Positions 10,018 through 20,828 of a stretch of DNA of 64,000 nt are shown here, in pieces. Source of the DNA: Mactromeris polynyma (Eukaryota; Mollusca; Bivalvia; Venerida; Mactridae). The translations under genes and the position numbers were made by a program. Each line of letters opens with the position of its first letter. The first letter of the stretch is position 1. The DNA lies in assembly GCA_032209605.1 (NCBI GenBank), contig JASFXZ010000005.1, forward strand, positions 28,632,905-28,696,904, given 5' to 3'. The notes under the pieces are model-generated. The model worked only from the letters and a program-made list of their open reading frames with translations. It had not been told where the DNA came from and did not search any database.

Positions 10018-10148
10018 CAGGTACATTCGTACATCGTTCATTCGAATTCATCGGGTCCGTAATTTTAGTTAGAATAATACATGGTTTCTTTCGGATGATA
10101 CCGAGTATTCGGATAGAAGGTTGTCGCATAAACGAGATCCGACTGTAC
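10018..10148 (-). mobile_element. TTCGAA-type Tigger-like MITE fragment
   Basis: The right end GATCCGACTGTA (about 10136-10147) matches the terminus at 8569. The left part, complemented, aligns with 19385-19450 (ACCATGTATTATTC, then GAATTCGAA and GAACGA). So this is a decayed relative in which one terminus is mutated. Confidence 0.55.
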
Positions 10149-10812
10149 ACTAGATAGTCGATCATTTCGGGTGGATGTATTAAGATAATAAAAGTAATAA
10201 ACTGGTTTAATACATACATTAAATCCATGTGATTAATTGTTGCCTTCTACTCAAGCAAGGCATTTGTTTTAATACATAGTGGTCAAAAGTTCTAGCCCAC
10301 AAATCTGTATTTTGATCTGAAACGACGAACATGATTTTGACAGGTTAACATCGAGTAATTTCGATAATTCAATTCCTTTGAATCATAATAATTTTCCGAA
10401 TAACTTTCGGTGATACAAATCAAAACAAGATGAAGATTCTATCCAGTGGCCTCTTACATGTATGAGAAACAATACTGATGGGTTAGCACTTTTAACCAGT
10501 ATATATTGGTGTTCAGAACTACTAAACGTGTTGTCGTTGCAAATTCCAAAACATAAGCAACATAAACACCACTGCTATGTTAATACAACAAAGCACTTTT
10601 CTATAAGTACCCAATAAACTATTTTCCACATTTGCAAGCACCAATGTACCAGTTGACACTCTAGTCGGAAGCCTTAAGTATCAACATTTCAACCAGACTT
10701 GTCACTCATCTCCTGGTGATTGCAATTTAATCGTAGCCGTAGAGTTCTCAGATTATTTTTTATCATTTATACAGCAACTTCAAACGTTTATATATCTCGA
10801 TCAATGTTAAAA
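10149..10812. other. unannotated AT-rich DNA
   Basis: No gene or repeat recognised. Confidence 0.5.
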
Positions 10813-11057
10813 TTGAGCGCTGCTTTGGGATTTACAACCTCTGCTGTAAGTGACGTCATTTCAAGTAAACGCAACATGATTGTGATGACACTATTTGCAA
10901 ACAGGAAACAATATTGACTCCATGATGTTACTTCGTTTTCATATTGCCATATGGGGCAATATTGCTTTCTAACAGTACATGGTGACGTCACATGTGACGT
11001 TTTCTTGAAATGACGTCACTTAAAAGAAGAGTTTGGACATCGTAGAGCGGCGCTCAA
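10813..11057 (-). mobile_element. CRE-carrying MITE (copy 2)
   Basis: Ends TTGAGCGCTGC and GCGGCGCTCAA, about 245 bp. TGACGTCA is present near the left arm (about 10850), twice in the right-hand half (about 10983 and 11010) and again as a TGTGACGTTT variant. The asymmetric centre (AAACAGGAAACAATATTG before GGGGCAATATTGC) is inverted relative to the copy at 8805, so the element is in the opposite orientation. No coding capacity. Confidence 0.85.
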
Positions 11058-12149
11058 TTCTTCTAAAATGTACGATGTTTTTGCAATCAAGTTTAAAGTG
11101 TTTTCGCGAATGTATAAGCTTCACATTTCTGTGAAACTTAAGGGCCATTGTGCTTAATCTTCCCATGTAATGACATGTATGTATCTACTCCAAAATACTG
11201 CTAAACACGAGTCCAATTCAGATATTACATGAGCTAGCGCTAACTTGGCGCGTATGTCGTGGATAGAAAATCCCGTATCATCTGTATAAAGACATTTCCC
11301 ACTATTTTTTCTCATATCTAAGAATATTTGTCAACTTGATTAAACCATGTACCTTTAAGGAGTATTTCTCTACTTTAAATATCACTTATCCTTAAAGAGA
11401 ATTGTTAATGAAATGCATAAAGAAAACGTTAAATATTTAAAAAAAACATTATTTCCTCCAACCAGCGTCACCATGATGTTTATTTCTTTGCCTTAAAACT
11501 TATTATTCTAATATAATTCGTTTTATACTAAAAGTTTCTTTCGCGATTTGTAATTAAGTTTATATATCAAATGTACTTACATCTTTTAAATATCGTCCTT
11601 ACATAACGTACTTTTCGTTCCCAAAATTTTAATTAAATGTATTACTGTAAAAACAACTGCAACATTAAAGAGAACCCTTTTAGGCTATGCCTAACTGAAA
11701 TACAGTTAAAATGGTTGTACATACGCCAAAAATAACCGTGACATTATCAGTTGACGAGCTTGAAGATAGATATAGGTTAATGAAACCGACTGGATATTTT
11801 CAAAAGACGAGAAAGATTTATTTCCTAAAAACTATGAACGAATCTGAAAGTCTGGTTCGAATGTTTATACGATCTAAGAAGTGTATACAACTAGAAATAA
11901 GAATTTGTTGATAATATGAATTTCTACCGACAAACAAATTGTGTGAGAGTCTATTAACATAATATGAACTTGTAAACACAGAAAATCTGTAAATATTTCT
12001 CAGATAGGAAACATATTTGCGGAAGATCATTTGAGCATAAATAAACCTGTTAATGGACTACGTGTTCCGAATTTATTGTTTCAACGAAATAGTGGCCATT
12101 TCATAACAACGGAGCCTTCAATGAGATAAGATTTCTTAATTACAAAAAA
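11058..12149. other. unannotated AT-rich DNA
   Basis: A 66-codon frame at 11711-11911 overlaps a 70-codon minus frame; neither has a recognisable domain or repeat copy. Nothing else seen. Confidence 0.45.
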
Positions 12150-12605
12150 CAACACTTTCTGTACTGGTCAAAAGAGCTGACCCGCTTTTTATCATATATG
12201 AAAAAACAACAAATTTGCCACTTACTGTACTGGTCAAAAGATCTAACCCGCTTTTTTATCATATATGAAAAAACAACAAATTTGCCACTTACTGTACTGG
12301 TCAAAAGATCTAACCCGCTTTTTTATCATATATGAAAAAAACAACAAATTTGCCACTTACTGTACTGGTCAAAAGATCTAACCCGCTTTTTTATCATATA
12401 TGAAAAAACAACAAATTTGCCACTTACTGTACTGGTCAAAAGATCTAACCCGCTTTTTTATCATATATGAAAAAAACAACAAATTTGCCACTTACTGTAC
12501 TGGTCAAAAGATCTAACCCGCTTTTTTATCATATATGAAAAAACAACAAATTTGCCACTTACTGTACCGGTCAAATGATATAACCCGATATTTATCATAT
12601 ATGTT
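12150..12605 (+). repeat. 66-68-bp tandem array, seven units
   Basis: The word GTACTGGTCAAA starts at 12161, 12227, 12294, 12362, 12429 and 12497, with a mutated GTACCGGTCAAA at 12564. Spacings are 66, 67, 68, 67, 68 and 67 bp. The central units are almost identical. The spacing differences sit in A-runs (AAAAAA versus AAAAAAA) and a T-run. The first and last units are more diverged, as expected for an array growing from the middle. Confidence 0.95.
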
Positions 12606-12679
12606 ATGATTAGCCTGGTTACCGAGGATGGAAATAAATAAAATATGTGTATAATTTGGTGCAAGATCGAGTTTTTTCC

Positions 12680-12930
12680 TCGGAGCACAAAAATATCCTC
12701 CATATAATTTGTAAGGGGGCTTCAAGAAATATAAACAGCCAGGGGCATATGGTGACCATTCCACCTAGACCCGAAGCGAACACCTAGGTAGAACAACCGA
12801 GCTTCTGCTGGCTGGCTTCCTAGATAGCAATTCTACATCCTAGTAGGGATTCGAACTTGCAGCTTGGGGGAGGGACAAGTGAATTTAAGTCAGAGATCAT
12901 AAACAATCGATCGCGGATGGCACTCACCCT
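12680..12930 (-). mobile_element. tRNA-derived SINE, mollusc-type 3' module
   Basis: On the minus strand: a tRNA-like head with TCTGACTTAAATTCACTTG and the B box GTTCGAATCCC (complement of 12846-12856), then GTTGTTCTACCTAGGTG and ...CCATATGCCCC. The same order (TGACTTCAAAT, B box, ..., GTCTTCCCCCACCAT, ATGACCCC, TTAAACCC) occurs at 40636-40960, so the two are one family. From memory this resembles SINEs with a conserved central/3' domain that are widespread in bivalves (V-SINE/Meta-SINE type); the name is not verified. Confidence 0.6.
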
Positions 12931-13370
12931 CCTATTGGTATCATACGCCACAGTTCAACTTTTCATAATAAAAAATAATTTCTCACACAAAATGAAATTC
13001 GTTTCCTTAACATCTCGAGAGTACCATATAACGAACAACACACGTACTTCTATTTCCTTGATCGAGTCATGAATTTAATAAGCATGCATAAACTTATCTC
13101 ACAAGAAGTTTTCATACATGCATACATTGTTACAATAATTACTAAGATACGACTTATATCGCTAAGTCATCAAAAAGCAAATAATGTGCATCCATGATTG
13201 TGATTTCAATAATTTTCCAGATATTAGAATAAACAATAATCATTTATGGTGATAAGCACACCACTATCATCTTTCATTAACAAATTGTTCTTTATTAAAG
13301 GCATGGATGGTAGTTGAACTCCAAACCCCGCTGTTACATCGCGTACACCAGGCACCGCTCCAGGCAGACT
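12931..13370. other. unannotated AT-rich DNA
   Basis: No gene or repeat recognised. Confidence 0.5.
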
Positions 13371-13695
13371 AATTTCCGCTATTTAATTTACATATACGAG
13401 ACGCAAATTAGCTGTTTTGATTAGTTTACTTGTTCAAATAAAATCATTGACTGGTTTACCATTTTTCCTGCTGGCGGAGATAGTTCCACTGCATACAAAA
13501 GTAAGACAGTCTAGTCGCTACGTCACTCAGTCAATTTCCGCTATTTAATTTACATATACGAGACGCAAATGAGCTGTTTTGATTAGTTTACTTGTTCAAA
13601 TAAAATCATTGACTGGTTTACCATTTTTCCTGCTGGCGGAGATAGTTCCATTGCATACAAAAGTAAGACAGTCTAGTCGCTACGTCACTCAGTCA
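13371..13695 (+). repeat. 162-bp direct tandem duplication
   Basis: The segment from AATTTCCGCTATTTAA to CTACGTCACTCAGTCA occurs twice head to tail (13371-13532 and 13533-13694). I see only two substitutions: AAATTAGC versus AAATGAGC, and CCACTGC versus CCATTGC. Near-identity indicates a young duplication. Confidence 0.95.
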
Positions 13696-14384
13696 ACAAT
13701 TTCGATCACCGATTCAAATAAGTTTTGTCATCGATTGAAACAATATCGAAACGAACGTATGATCCAACATCGATACGGATATAGAACGATCGATGCACTT
13801 TAAACAAATCCTATAGTTTACTGAGCAGGAATTTTGAGAAGTTCACGCCGAATGTATTTTCCGTTGTCGTTGTCCAGTGAGCATTCGTGCGTGCTTTAGT
13901 CATAACGTTTGCCAATAGAAACAAAATGGCGGCACGAGTTTGATAAGTCTTTGTAGCATCACATGAAAAAAGTGGTTAAGATCTTACTGTCCTACCTCTA
14001 TGTATAAGTATCGATAAATCGATATATCGCCGATATATCTGTATTTAACTCGATACCCTAGTACCGATAAAGGCTTGACCATCAACGTAAACACAAGTTC
14101 ATTGTTTAAATTCAGCGCTCGCAACAACATCATGGACCTATTTATTGAACTACATACATTTACGTACTAGTGTACCGTATTTTTGCGTCACCGAAAACAA
14201 TGTAATTATTATTTTGTCCAGGCTCAACGCGGATTACTTTGTCAGTGACATGCCATGCCTAGTAATTGTTTTCGGCCGTAATAAATTAATCACCAGGTCG
14301 TCAAAACGGACCGCATTTCATTTTAATGCCATTCCGAGATTTGATATAGAAAATAAAAAACAGTGACCCCGCTGGCTTCTCGTC
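13696..14384. other. unannotated DNA with an ATGGCGGC motif
   Basis: CCAATAGAAACAAAATGGCGGC around 13912-13933 combines a CCAAT word with an AAAATGGCGGC word of the type bound by YY1 in animal promoters. The ATG there opens only five codons before a stop. There is no transcript evidence, so this is noted rather than called as a promoter. The rest holds nothing recognised. Confidence 0.35.
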
Positions 14385-14632
14385 CAATACACATAGATAT
14401 TACGATTGCTGGTCACTCCAGATCCAAAATTGATTTCGGTAAATTCACCGAAATTCATTGGATTTTGGTAAGGTAACGAACCCCTTATCGCAAGAATAAC
14501 CAATCCGCGTTTAGGTTACACACGTTGTTCGGCTGAAGAGAAGGTGGCTTAGTGGTTAACGTAAGATTTGATTGGTTTACACAACACTGATATGCAAATA
14601 GCACGGTTGCGCAGAAAAAACCCATCTTTTTC
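14385..14632 (-). mobile_element. octamer-carrying interspersed repeat (copy 1)
   Basis: Complement of the repeat at 55370-55605 and 62805-63035. Shared blocks are GGTCACTCCAGATCC, a CGGTAAATTCACCG inner palindrome, GGTAAGGTAACG, TTGGTTTACACAACACTG and ATATGCAAAT (octamer ATGCAAAT at 14592-14599). A GGTGGCTTAGTGGTTAACG stretch resembles a tRNA A box, so a SINE origin is possible. Confidence 0.65.
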
Positions 14633-15672
14633 GTTTGCGATAAAAAAGACTGATAAGCAAAGAACTAATTAGTATGGCCTTTATTTAAGGTACTCCAGTA
14701 AGTCGCTCCCACTCAGTATCTTGCGGTCATGTTCATGACAATAAATTACATAATACATACATTGTGGCGGTCATTTAGTTCACTGTCGGCTTAAGAGTAA
14801 ACCACACTACTGTTTATTATATTGATTAGTTTCGAGGCGACACACTGTATATGTCTCATCCTAGATATATTTGAGCTGCACCATGACAAACCTTTATCTT
14901 GTCACTTGCTGTAATTTTGATCCGATAACAGGGTGCATTTTGCTTTATCAGGTCACTTGTTGGACACATGTCTTTTATCTCACGACATATGACCACGTGA
15001 CTAGTCGAATTACCTTTTAGTCACGTATCGCGATGTTATCTTTTTTCCGGACTTACTAAAACAATGGATTTTTTAACTGAATACTATAACACTATTATTC
15101 TTTTTTTGACAATGTATACAATAAAACGTTCATTTCCAAAATTGTTCTGCTTTCATTCAAATGGTGCTTAATTTAATCCGCTAATCTACAACAAACTCGG
15201 TCTGCATTTTGACCCGAACTTAAGCGCGTACTGGAACTCGTTGTTAGAAACATAGTATACTTACTGACGGCTGTTTTCACCATTCGAACAACATCATGTC
15301 GGAAACCCTGAGCCTATCTGCATTTGAACTCATCAGGGATGCCCATGCGGTAGGGTTTCTCACGAAATTAACGTAGCAATAGCACCACGTACCCAACTAA
15401 TCGTCTCAATATAAGAATCACATTCCCGTTTCATCAATTTGTTACAAATTTCCTTTGTAATCGTACATGACACTAATAAACTGAATGCACAGATAAAATC
15501 CTTGTTTTCTAGCGCAATTTTAAATGTCCAAATATTCATGAAATAAATGTAAATATCACGCGTTCTGTAGCACTTGACATTTCTAGTCAATTGTAAATAA
15601 CAATGGGAAATTGCGTATGAACTAATTGTAATGTCATACTAAATTGTTCCAAATTCTTAGATTTGTTATTGA
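14633..15672. other. unannotated AT-rich DNA
   Basis: A 76-codon frame on the minus strand (15360-15590) has no recognisable domain. Nothing else seen. Confidence 0.5.
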
Positions 15673-16400
15673 TTAATAGCCAACTCATTCTTATTCTGTT
15701 ATGAAAGTGACTTTATACTATCCTTATCCAAAGAAAATCCGATGGATGTAATTGGCGCTTTGAATAATACCTCCCGTTATTTAGACGATATTTTGAATAT
15801 TGATAATGAGTTTTTTCCAACTATGGTACTTAAAATATATCCAACAGAACTTCATATTTTGAAAGCGTACACCTTGGATACACATATCTCGTTTCTTGGC
15901 TTGGACATTTCTAAAGAAAATGGTATTTTTACTAAATATATGATAAACGAGATGATTATAATTTTGAGATTATAAACTATACGTCACTCGATAGAGATAT
16001 TCCCAGAAGTTCATCCTACGGGATACATATATCTCAACTTATACGATACCAGAGGGCAAACAATAATATAGAGGACTTTAATAAGCGGAACCTTCTACTT
16101 ACAGGTAAACTTCTAAAACAAGGCTATCGTTATCATAAATTATGTGAGACGTTTCGTAAGTTTTGCCATAAATATCCCGATATTATATTAAAATATGGTA
16201 CTAGTGTCAAATCTATGTTAGAGACAGTAATTACTAAACCCAATTTCAATCGCAAAATTCAATACAATTGTTAATTTGATCAGTTATTTGTTAAACTAAT
16301 TAATAAGTTCACAAGGAAGGGTTATAATTCTGACACAATGAGAATAATTGCAGATAAGATCTTAAGTAAATCAATATTTGATAGACTTTGACACCTGTTT
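15673..16400 (+). pseudogene. retroelement reverse transcriptase, broken
   Basis: Relic of the C-terminal half of a reverse transcriptase. Homology begins near 15673 with the LFCYESDF block. It continues through the catalytic YxDD box (RYLDDILNIDN, RYLDD at 15775-15789), the motif-D region SFLGLDIS, and the family blocks YGIHISQLIRY and LLKQGYRYHKL. It ends in a TRKGYNSDTMR-like block near 16310-16345. The first block is open to about 15960, where a frameshift moves the reading to the next frame; a stop near 16275 and others follow. The 5' part, including earlier RT motifs, is absent. From memory this RT type is common in mollusc and other invertebrate genomes and resembles Penelope-like elements; no endonuclease domain is visible, so the class is uncertain. 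Not functional. Confidence 0.8.
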
Positions 16401-16789
16401 TTATGCTAACACTAATGTTTTGATACAAAATGAAGTTATATCTGTAAACCGTACTTGATATGGCAGGATATGACAGATGATATTGTCTTTAAGGATTATG
16501 TTCTGGACTTTGTAGGCATTAACGTTTGCTCTGGAACCAACAGGATGTGTTCCATGGAGTATCTTAAAACTATTGACTAGTATATGATTGTTGTATATGA
16601 TGTTTCGGGTATACGTTAGAGTTTCCCTTGTTTCATTTTGTTCTGTCCAGTGTTTGTCTATGCATGTCGAAGTATTAGCTTGGTTGTTAATTTTTAATTT
16701 TTATTAATCGGCTATCCACATTTCTATGCATTAAGTACATAGGGTCATATATATCAGTTGTATTTCTCCAGGCTTCTTTCTTCATTATG
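16401..16789. other. unannotated AT-rich DNA downstream of the RT relic
   Basis: May contain the 3' remainder of the retroelement, but I cannot define an end. No tail or target-site duplication seen. Confidence 0.35.
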
Positions 16790-16925
16790 ACAGCATTTCA
16801 TAAAATTATACGCATTGTCTAATGGTGCTTATCATTGGGGTAAATCTGGGAGGCACAGTCTTATACATGTATGTGGCGTTCCCTGTAGCAACCTTTATAC
16901 TCTCTATTAGATATATCAGAATTAT
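16790..16925 (-). mobile_element. interspersed repeat R (copy 1)
   Basis: GGGAGGCACAGTCTTATACATGTATGTGGCG, shown here only to name the block, ends in TTCCCTGTAGCAACC. This is the signature terminus of repeat R, here in the complementary orientation. The rest of R is too diverged to follow. Confidence 0.6.
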
Positions 16926-18085
16926 AAGGTCATCACTATTTTATGATACATATGACGTAATTTGGCACTACCAAGAAATCTGTTCTCTCTATAATGCTGT
17001 TTAAAACACATAGAGGATATTTGTAGATTTCGATTCTTATCTGGTATTTTTTATGTTTTCTTAATAGATATATTTCTATTTGTTTTAAATTCCATTTCCC
17101 TAACACTAGTACCTAAGAATTGTTTAATTACTAAATAGATTGTCCAGTTGACTTTACATTAAATTCATATTGCTACTGAAAATGTGTCCGAGTCATTTGA
17201 ATTATTTCTCTTGGCGTAAGATGCCAGCCACAATTACAATCACTACGTCACAAGGTATTCAATACGTCACAAAATTAATTACATCACAATTCAGTGGATG
17301 TTACTCATATTATTTGAAATTAAAGGTATTTGCCCTTACTTAACACAAGACGTGACATAATAAATAGAATACTAGGTTGGTGACGTGAATGGAGACAGTT
17401 CATCAGGCTCGGCTCCGGTATTTATAATTGATACATTCCTACGCCTTGTCTGATACACTTTCCCCATCCACGTCACTAACCCATTATTCTCTACGTATTA
17501 GAAACATTGGGTTGGTTCGTTGTTGGTTGGTACGTTGGTTGGTTCGTTCGTGAAGTTGAACGCGTAAATTCTTGAAGCCGAAATGTCACCACCAGACGTT
17601 TCTAGTCGTGCCTTGTAGCTGTATCAGTGTACTGCCTATATTGTTATCGTCATCGGGTGACCAGTCAATGTAACTGGTCGTATATCTTTTATAAACCAAT
17701 ATACAAATGTTTTACCGACATATTACCAACATACTCCACATATTTATTTCGTCTGCTTGTAGTAATTACGTCTGTGACTGTGAGAATTATATTGGATCTA
17801 GAATAATTACGCCATACAGGTATGTGAAAGGTGATGGAAAATGTTCGTCTCGACCTCATTAATTTTGCAAGGAAAAAATCGGAAACTACGACATTAGAGT
17901 ATGCCAAATCGTACATTTCTAGCACATGTTATTATTCAAATTTTTCAAATTTTGGTACAAAATGTCATTTTTCAATGGTACAACAACATGTTAGAGACTT
18001 CTGGCAATTTTTCAACTGTCCTAGACTTTTGCCTACATATGAATATCAATAAAGATAATGAATGTATCATTAAATCTATATTTTA
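16926..18085. other. unannotated AT-rich DNA, short GGTT repeat
   Basis: A degenerate GGTT/GGTTCGTT tetranucleotide patch lies at 17505-17545. Overlapping frames of 60-83 codons at 17689-18152 run into the next MITE and are not credible genes. Confidence 0.5.
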
Positions 18086-18306
18086 TAGTGCTGCTATAGG
18101 ATTTACAACCTCTTCAGTAAATTACGTCATTTCAAGAAAACGCAACATGTGATGTCACTATTGGCAAACAGGAAACAATATTTACTCCATATGGTCACTT
18201 CGTTTTCATATTGCCATATGGGGCAAATATTGCTTACTGGTGACGTCACATTTTTGAAATTACGTCACTTAAAGAAGAGGTTGGAAATCAGGCATCGGCT
18301 CTCAAT
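18086..18306 (-). mobile_element. CRE-carrying MITE (copy 3)
   Basis: Same orientation as the copy at 10813. AGTGCTGCT...GGATTTACAACCTC at the left and GAAGAGGTTGGAAAT...GGCTCTCAA at the right. One intact TGACGTCA remains (about 18240); the others are decayed to ATTACGTCA. Slightly shorter than the other members because of internal deletions. Confidence 0.8.
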
Positions 18307-18396
18307 GTTCCTGGTTTATGTTGGCTTAGTGATTTTTTTTTATAAACTAGAACTAATGGAAATATGTTAAATCAGTATAATAATGGGAAAATTTAA

Positions 18397-18498
18397 TACT
18401 GGAGGTATTTTACTGAAGAAAAAATTGCTATTAAGTTATTTGTATCTAACAACGTGGCGTTACCATGGAATCCAGATAATTATGTTAGTGCAGACAAG
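18397..18498 (+). CDS. candidate internal exon, unidentified
   Basis: A 34-codon frame ends VALPWNPDNYVSADK at a strong donor AAG|GTAAAC (18498/18499), phase 0. The frame is closed by a stop at 18394-18396. Acceptors would have to be the AGs at 18404 or 18418, both with poor pyrimidine tracts, and neither is in phase with the donor at 9774. The peptide composition looks protein-like but I recognise no family. An alternative ATG frame at 18383 gives an unrelated short peptide. Very weak. Confidence 0.15.
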
Positions 18499-19290
18499 GT
18501 AAACCATTAAGTACAAAAACTGAAAAGAATAGCAGTATGACTCAGATGGTTTAATTATTGAAATATGACAACTAGATTTTATGCGACTTTACAATCAGAA
18601 AAAAAGAAAGCATTGTTCACAAATTCTTTGAGCACTTAGTCTAAGAAAGTGCATGAAAATATTAATATTTTACACAATGTTTGAACACCTGGCCAAATAT
18701 CACTATTTAGATTGATTGAAATATCTCTCTGAAACCAATAAAAACTGCCGTAGTTGTATTTTTAATATCAGCTGGTTAGACAATACGTGTACACACTTCT
18801 TATAATAAATAAGGACCTGCCTCGATTTCACTAATTAGTTAGCTCTGTGTACAGACTGAAACTGACCAATGGTATGGCTCCTGTCTGAGTTCCAAACATA
18901 ATTTTATGACGTAGGACAGAGGGTCAAAGTTCACAACAGTCTCCATGAATAAAACTAGTAATTCCAGTAGCTACAAGTCAACATGTGTGACATTTTATCA
19001 TTAGTATGAAGACTTGTTTGTGCCTTGATTGATCAATTTCGTATAACGTGTTGTAAATATTTCGGAACCAATGAAATCATATAAAATAATTCACTATACT
19101 ACTTAGTAATATAGCAGACAAGAGGCTTCAGTAGATCAAACTGTATTCGATTAAATACGAATTTCTCATGAGAAACATATCTGATTTAAGCGAGCATCCT
19201 TATTATTTCGTAAATGCAGAAAACATCTATTGAAAAAATGCCATGAACCTTTGGTACAGTTGTTCGTGCTGCAGAAATAGTTACTAATAA
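18499..19290. other. unannotated AT-rich DNA
   Basis: No gene or repeat recognised. Confidence 0.5.
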
Positions 19291-19347
19291 CTACAGTAAA
19301 ACCTCACTTAAAGATCACCTCAATATTAAGACCACCTCGCTCATTCG
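19291..19347 (+). mobile_element. CAGTAAAACCTC MITE, 5' fragment (copy 4)
   Basis: TACAGTAAAACCTCACTTAA followed by GATCACC and AAGACCACCTCG, then an abrupt switch to a different MITE family. Only the left terminus survives. Confidence 0.7.
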
Positions 19348-19455
19348 AAATTCATTTTATAGGCACGTATAATTGAATTGGTCTATTCGAAACCATGTAT
19401 TATTCGAAATAAAATTTCGGACCCCGTGAATTCGAACGAACGAAGTCCGACTGAG
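19348..19455. mobile_element. TTCGAA-type Tigger-like MITE fragment
   Basis: CTCATTCGAAATTCA at the left and GAACGAAGTCCGACTG at the right, the ends of the family complete at 8102-8569. Only about 108 bp remain. It directly abuts the fragment at 19291, forming a chimera of two families. Confidence 0.65.
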
Positions 19456-20252
19456 TTACGACCTAAAATTTCATACATTTAGGTGGAATATACAGAACAA
19501 CTTATTTCAAAATCATGCATTTTAGAAGTTTAATTTTTTTCTCCCAAAACTACATTGATTTCTATAACCTACTAGATACACTAAAACATGACAGTTACTT
19601 AACGTTGATGTTTAAATGTATGAAATCAGAGTATGTATTAAACGTTCCAGGTAAAATGATTATATCGTAAATTGTGCACTGAAACACGAAGATAGAAATT
19701 AATTGAACTCTAAAAATAGCTGTAGATGGATCAAAGACACGTAATAATCAGACATACACAAAATATAAAATCCGCACAAAGTAACAATTTTCGATACCTG
19801 TGGGTGTACTTCACAGAAAAAACATTATATCGAAGATAAATAAATGTTCTAACAACTTTTGCCGATATAATAGTTTGATAAAGAAATATATTTCGAAAAA
19901 AAATACTTAAAGCGGCATTTCAATTTTATGTACTAAATGTATGTAGAAACTAAATATTACATATTTGGTAAGTGATGACATTATTAGAGAGGACACTATT
20001 TCGCATTTTAATTAAATTGACATATTTTTGCAATAAATAAGAAATTCGAGTCCAGACTTTCTTCTAAGAAACTTCGCCGGCAGTGACCGAAGCACTCTAG
20101 GTACAAGGGCTGCTAAATATGACGATGTCTGATATTAAAACACGTATGTAAAATGATTTTGATGTAAGGACACATAATACCGAAACGACGTCCTTTTTTC
20201 ATATTCATGACTAAGCATATTTTGAGCATATTTTGCAAAAAATCAATAAAAA
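19456..20252. other. unannotated AT-rich DNA
   Basis: No gene or repeat recognised. Confidence 0.5.
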
Positions 20253-20342
20253 TACAGTAAAACCTCAATAAAAAGACCACCTTTGGGTCCTTTGAAAGCT
20301 GTTATTATTATTGAGGTGGTATTCAAGTGATGTTATACTGTA
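20253..20342. mobile_element. CAGTAAAACCTC MITE, minimal copy (copy 5)
   Basis: TA-CAGTAAAACCTCAATAA...GACCACC on the left and TTATTGAGGTGG...TATACTG-TA on the right, about 90 bp in all. It is nearly all terminal repeat and lacks the 75-bp module, so it is the smallest form seen. Confidence 0.75.
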
Positions 20343-20621
20343 TGTACCTTTAAATTTGTTAAAATTATTTTACCAACCTCTTGAATGATTGCCTTTCTAC
20401 ATGCAAGTAATTGATGTTACCCTTTGTGCAATTACTGTTTGATTAAAATCTATATTGCAATACGACAAAAGATCAAAAAGAACATTACATATTGTAAAGC
20501 GTAAGGCCGGGTTTCCGTCTAATAATGTTTATGAATTAGCCCACCTGGTTAGATACACAGGAAGAAGTCAATGAGAGTGATGCTTGGAGGTAGTAATAAC
20601 CCGCTTCACAATCAATTTAAG

Positions 20622-20828
20622 TTAGAACAATCCTAAGGGATTCCTGCCAAAACAAATGAAACATCGGCCAATATCGGTAAATTCGGTATTTCGTTGAAGA
20701 TCGGTCTTTTCCGAATATTGCCGGGCATAACCGGAAACGACCGATCTTCAACGGACTCGTTACGAAGTTTACCGATATCTGCCGATGTTTCAATTTTCGG
20801 CGGGAATCCATTGGGGATGTTCTATGTT
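20622..20828. mobile_element. foldback element, about 205 bp
   Basis: Almost the whole element is one imperfect palindrome. Left arm words AACAATCC, GGATTCCTGCC, GAAACATCGGC, ATATCGGTAAA and CGTTGAAGATCGGTC pair with the right-arm GACCGATCTTCAACG, TTTACCGATAT, GCCGATGTTTC, GGCGGGAATCC and GGGATGTT. Arms are about 95 bp with a short central spacer. No TA or other target duplication is clear. It could be a foldback MITE or a hairpin RNA source; overlapping 64- and 96-codon frames on opposite strands are by-products. Confidence 0.75.

Noticed and set aside
12150..12605. Regularly spaced repeat resembling a CRISPR array
   Set aside because: Units are contiguous and identical throughout, with no unique spacers; the genome is eukaryotic in character.
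13923..13933. AAAATGGCGGC as a YY1-type promoter with start codon
   Set aside because: The ATG opens only five codons, and no splice donor or supporting structure is nearby.
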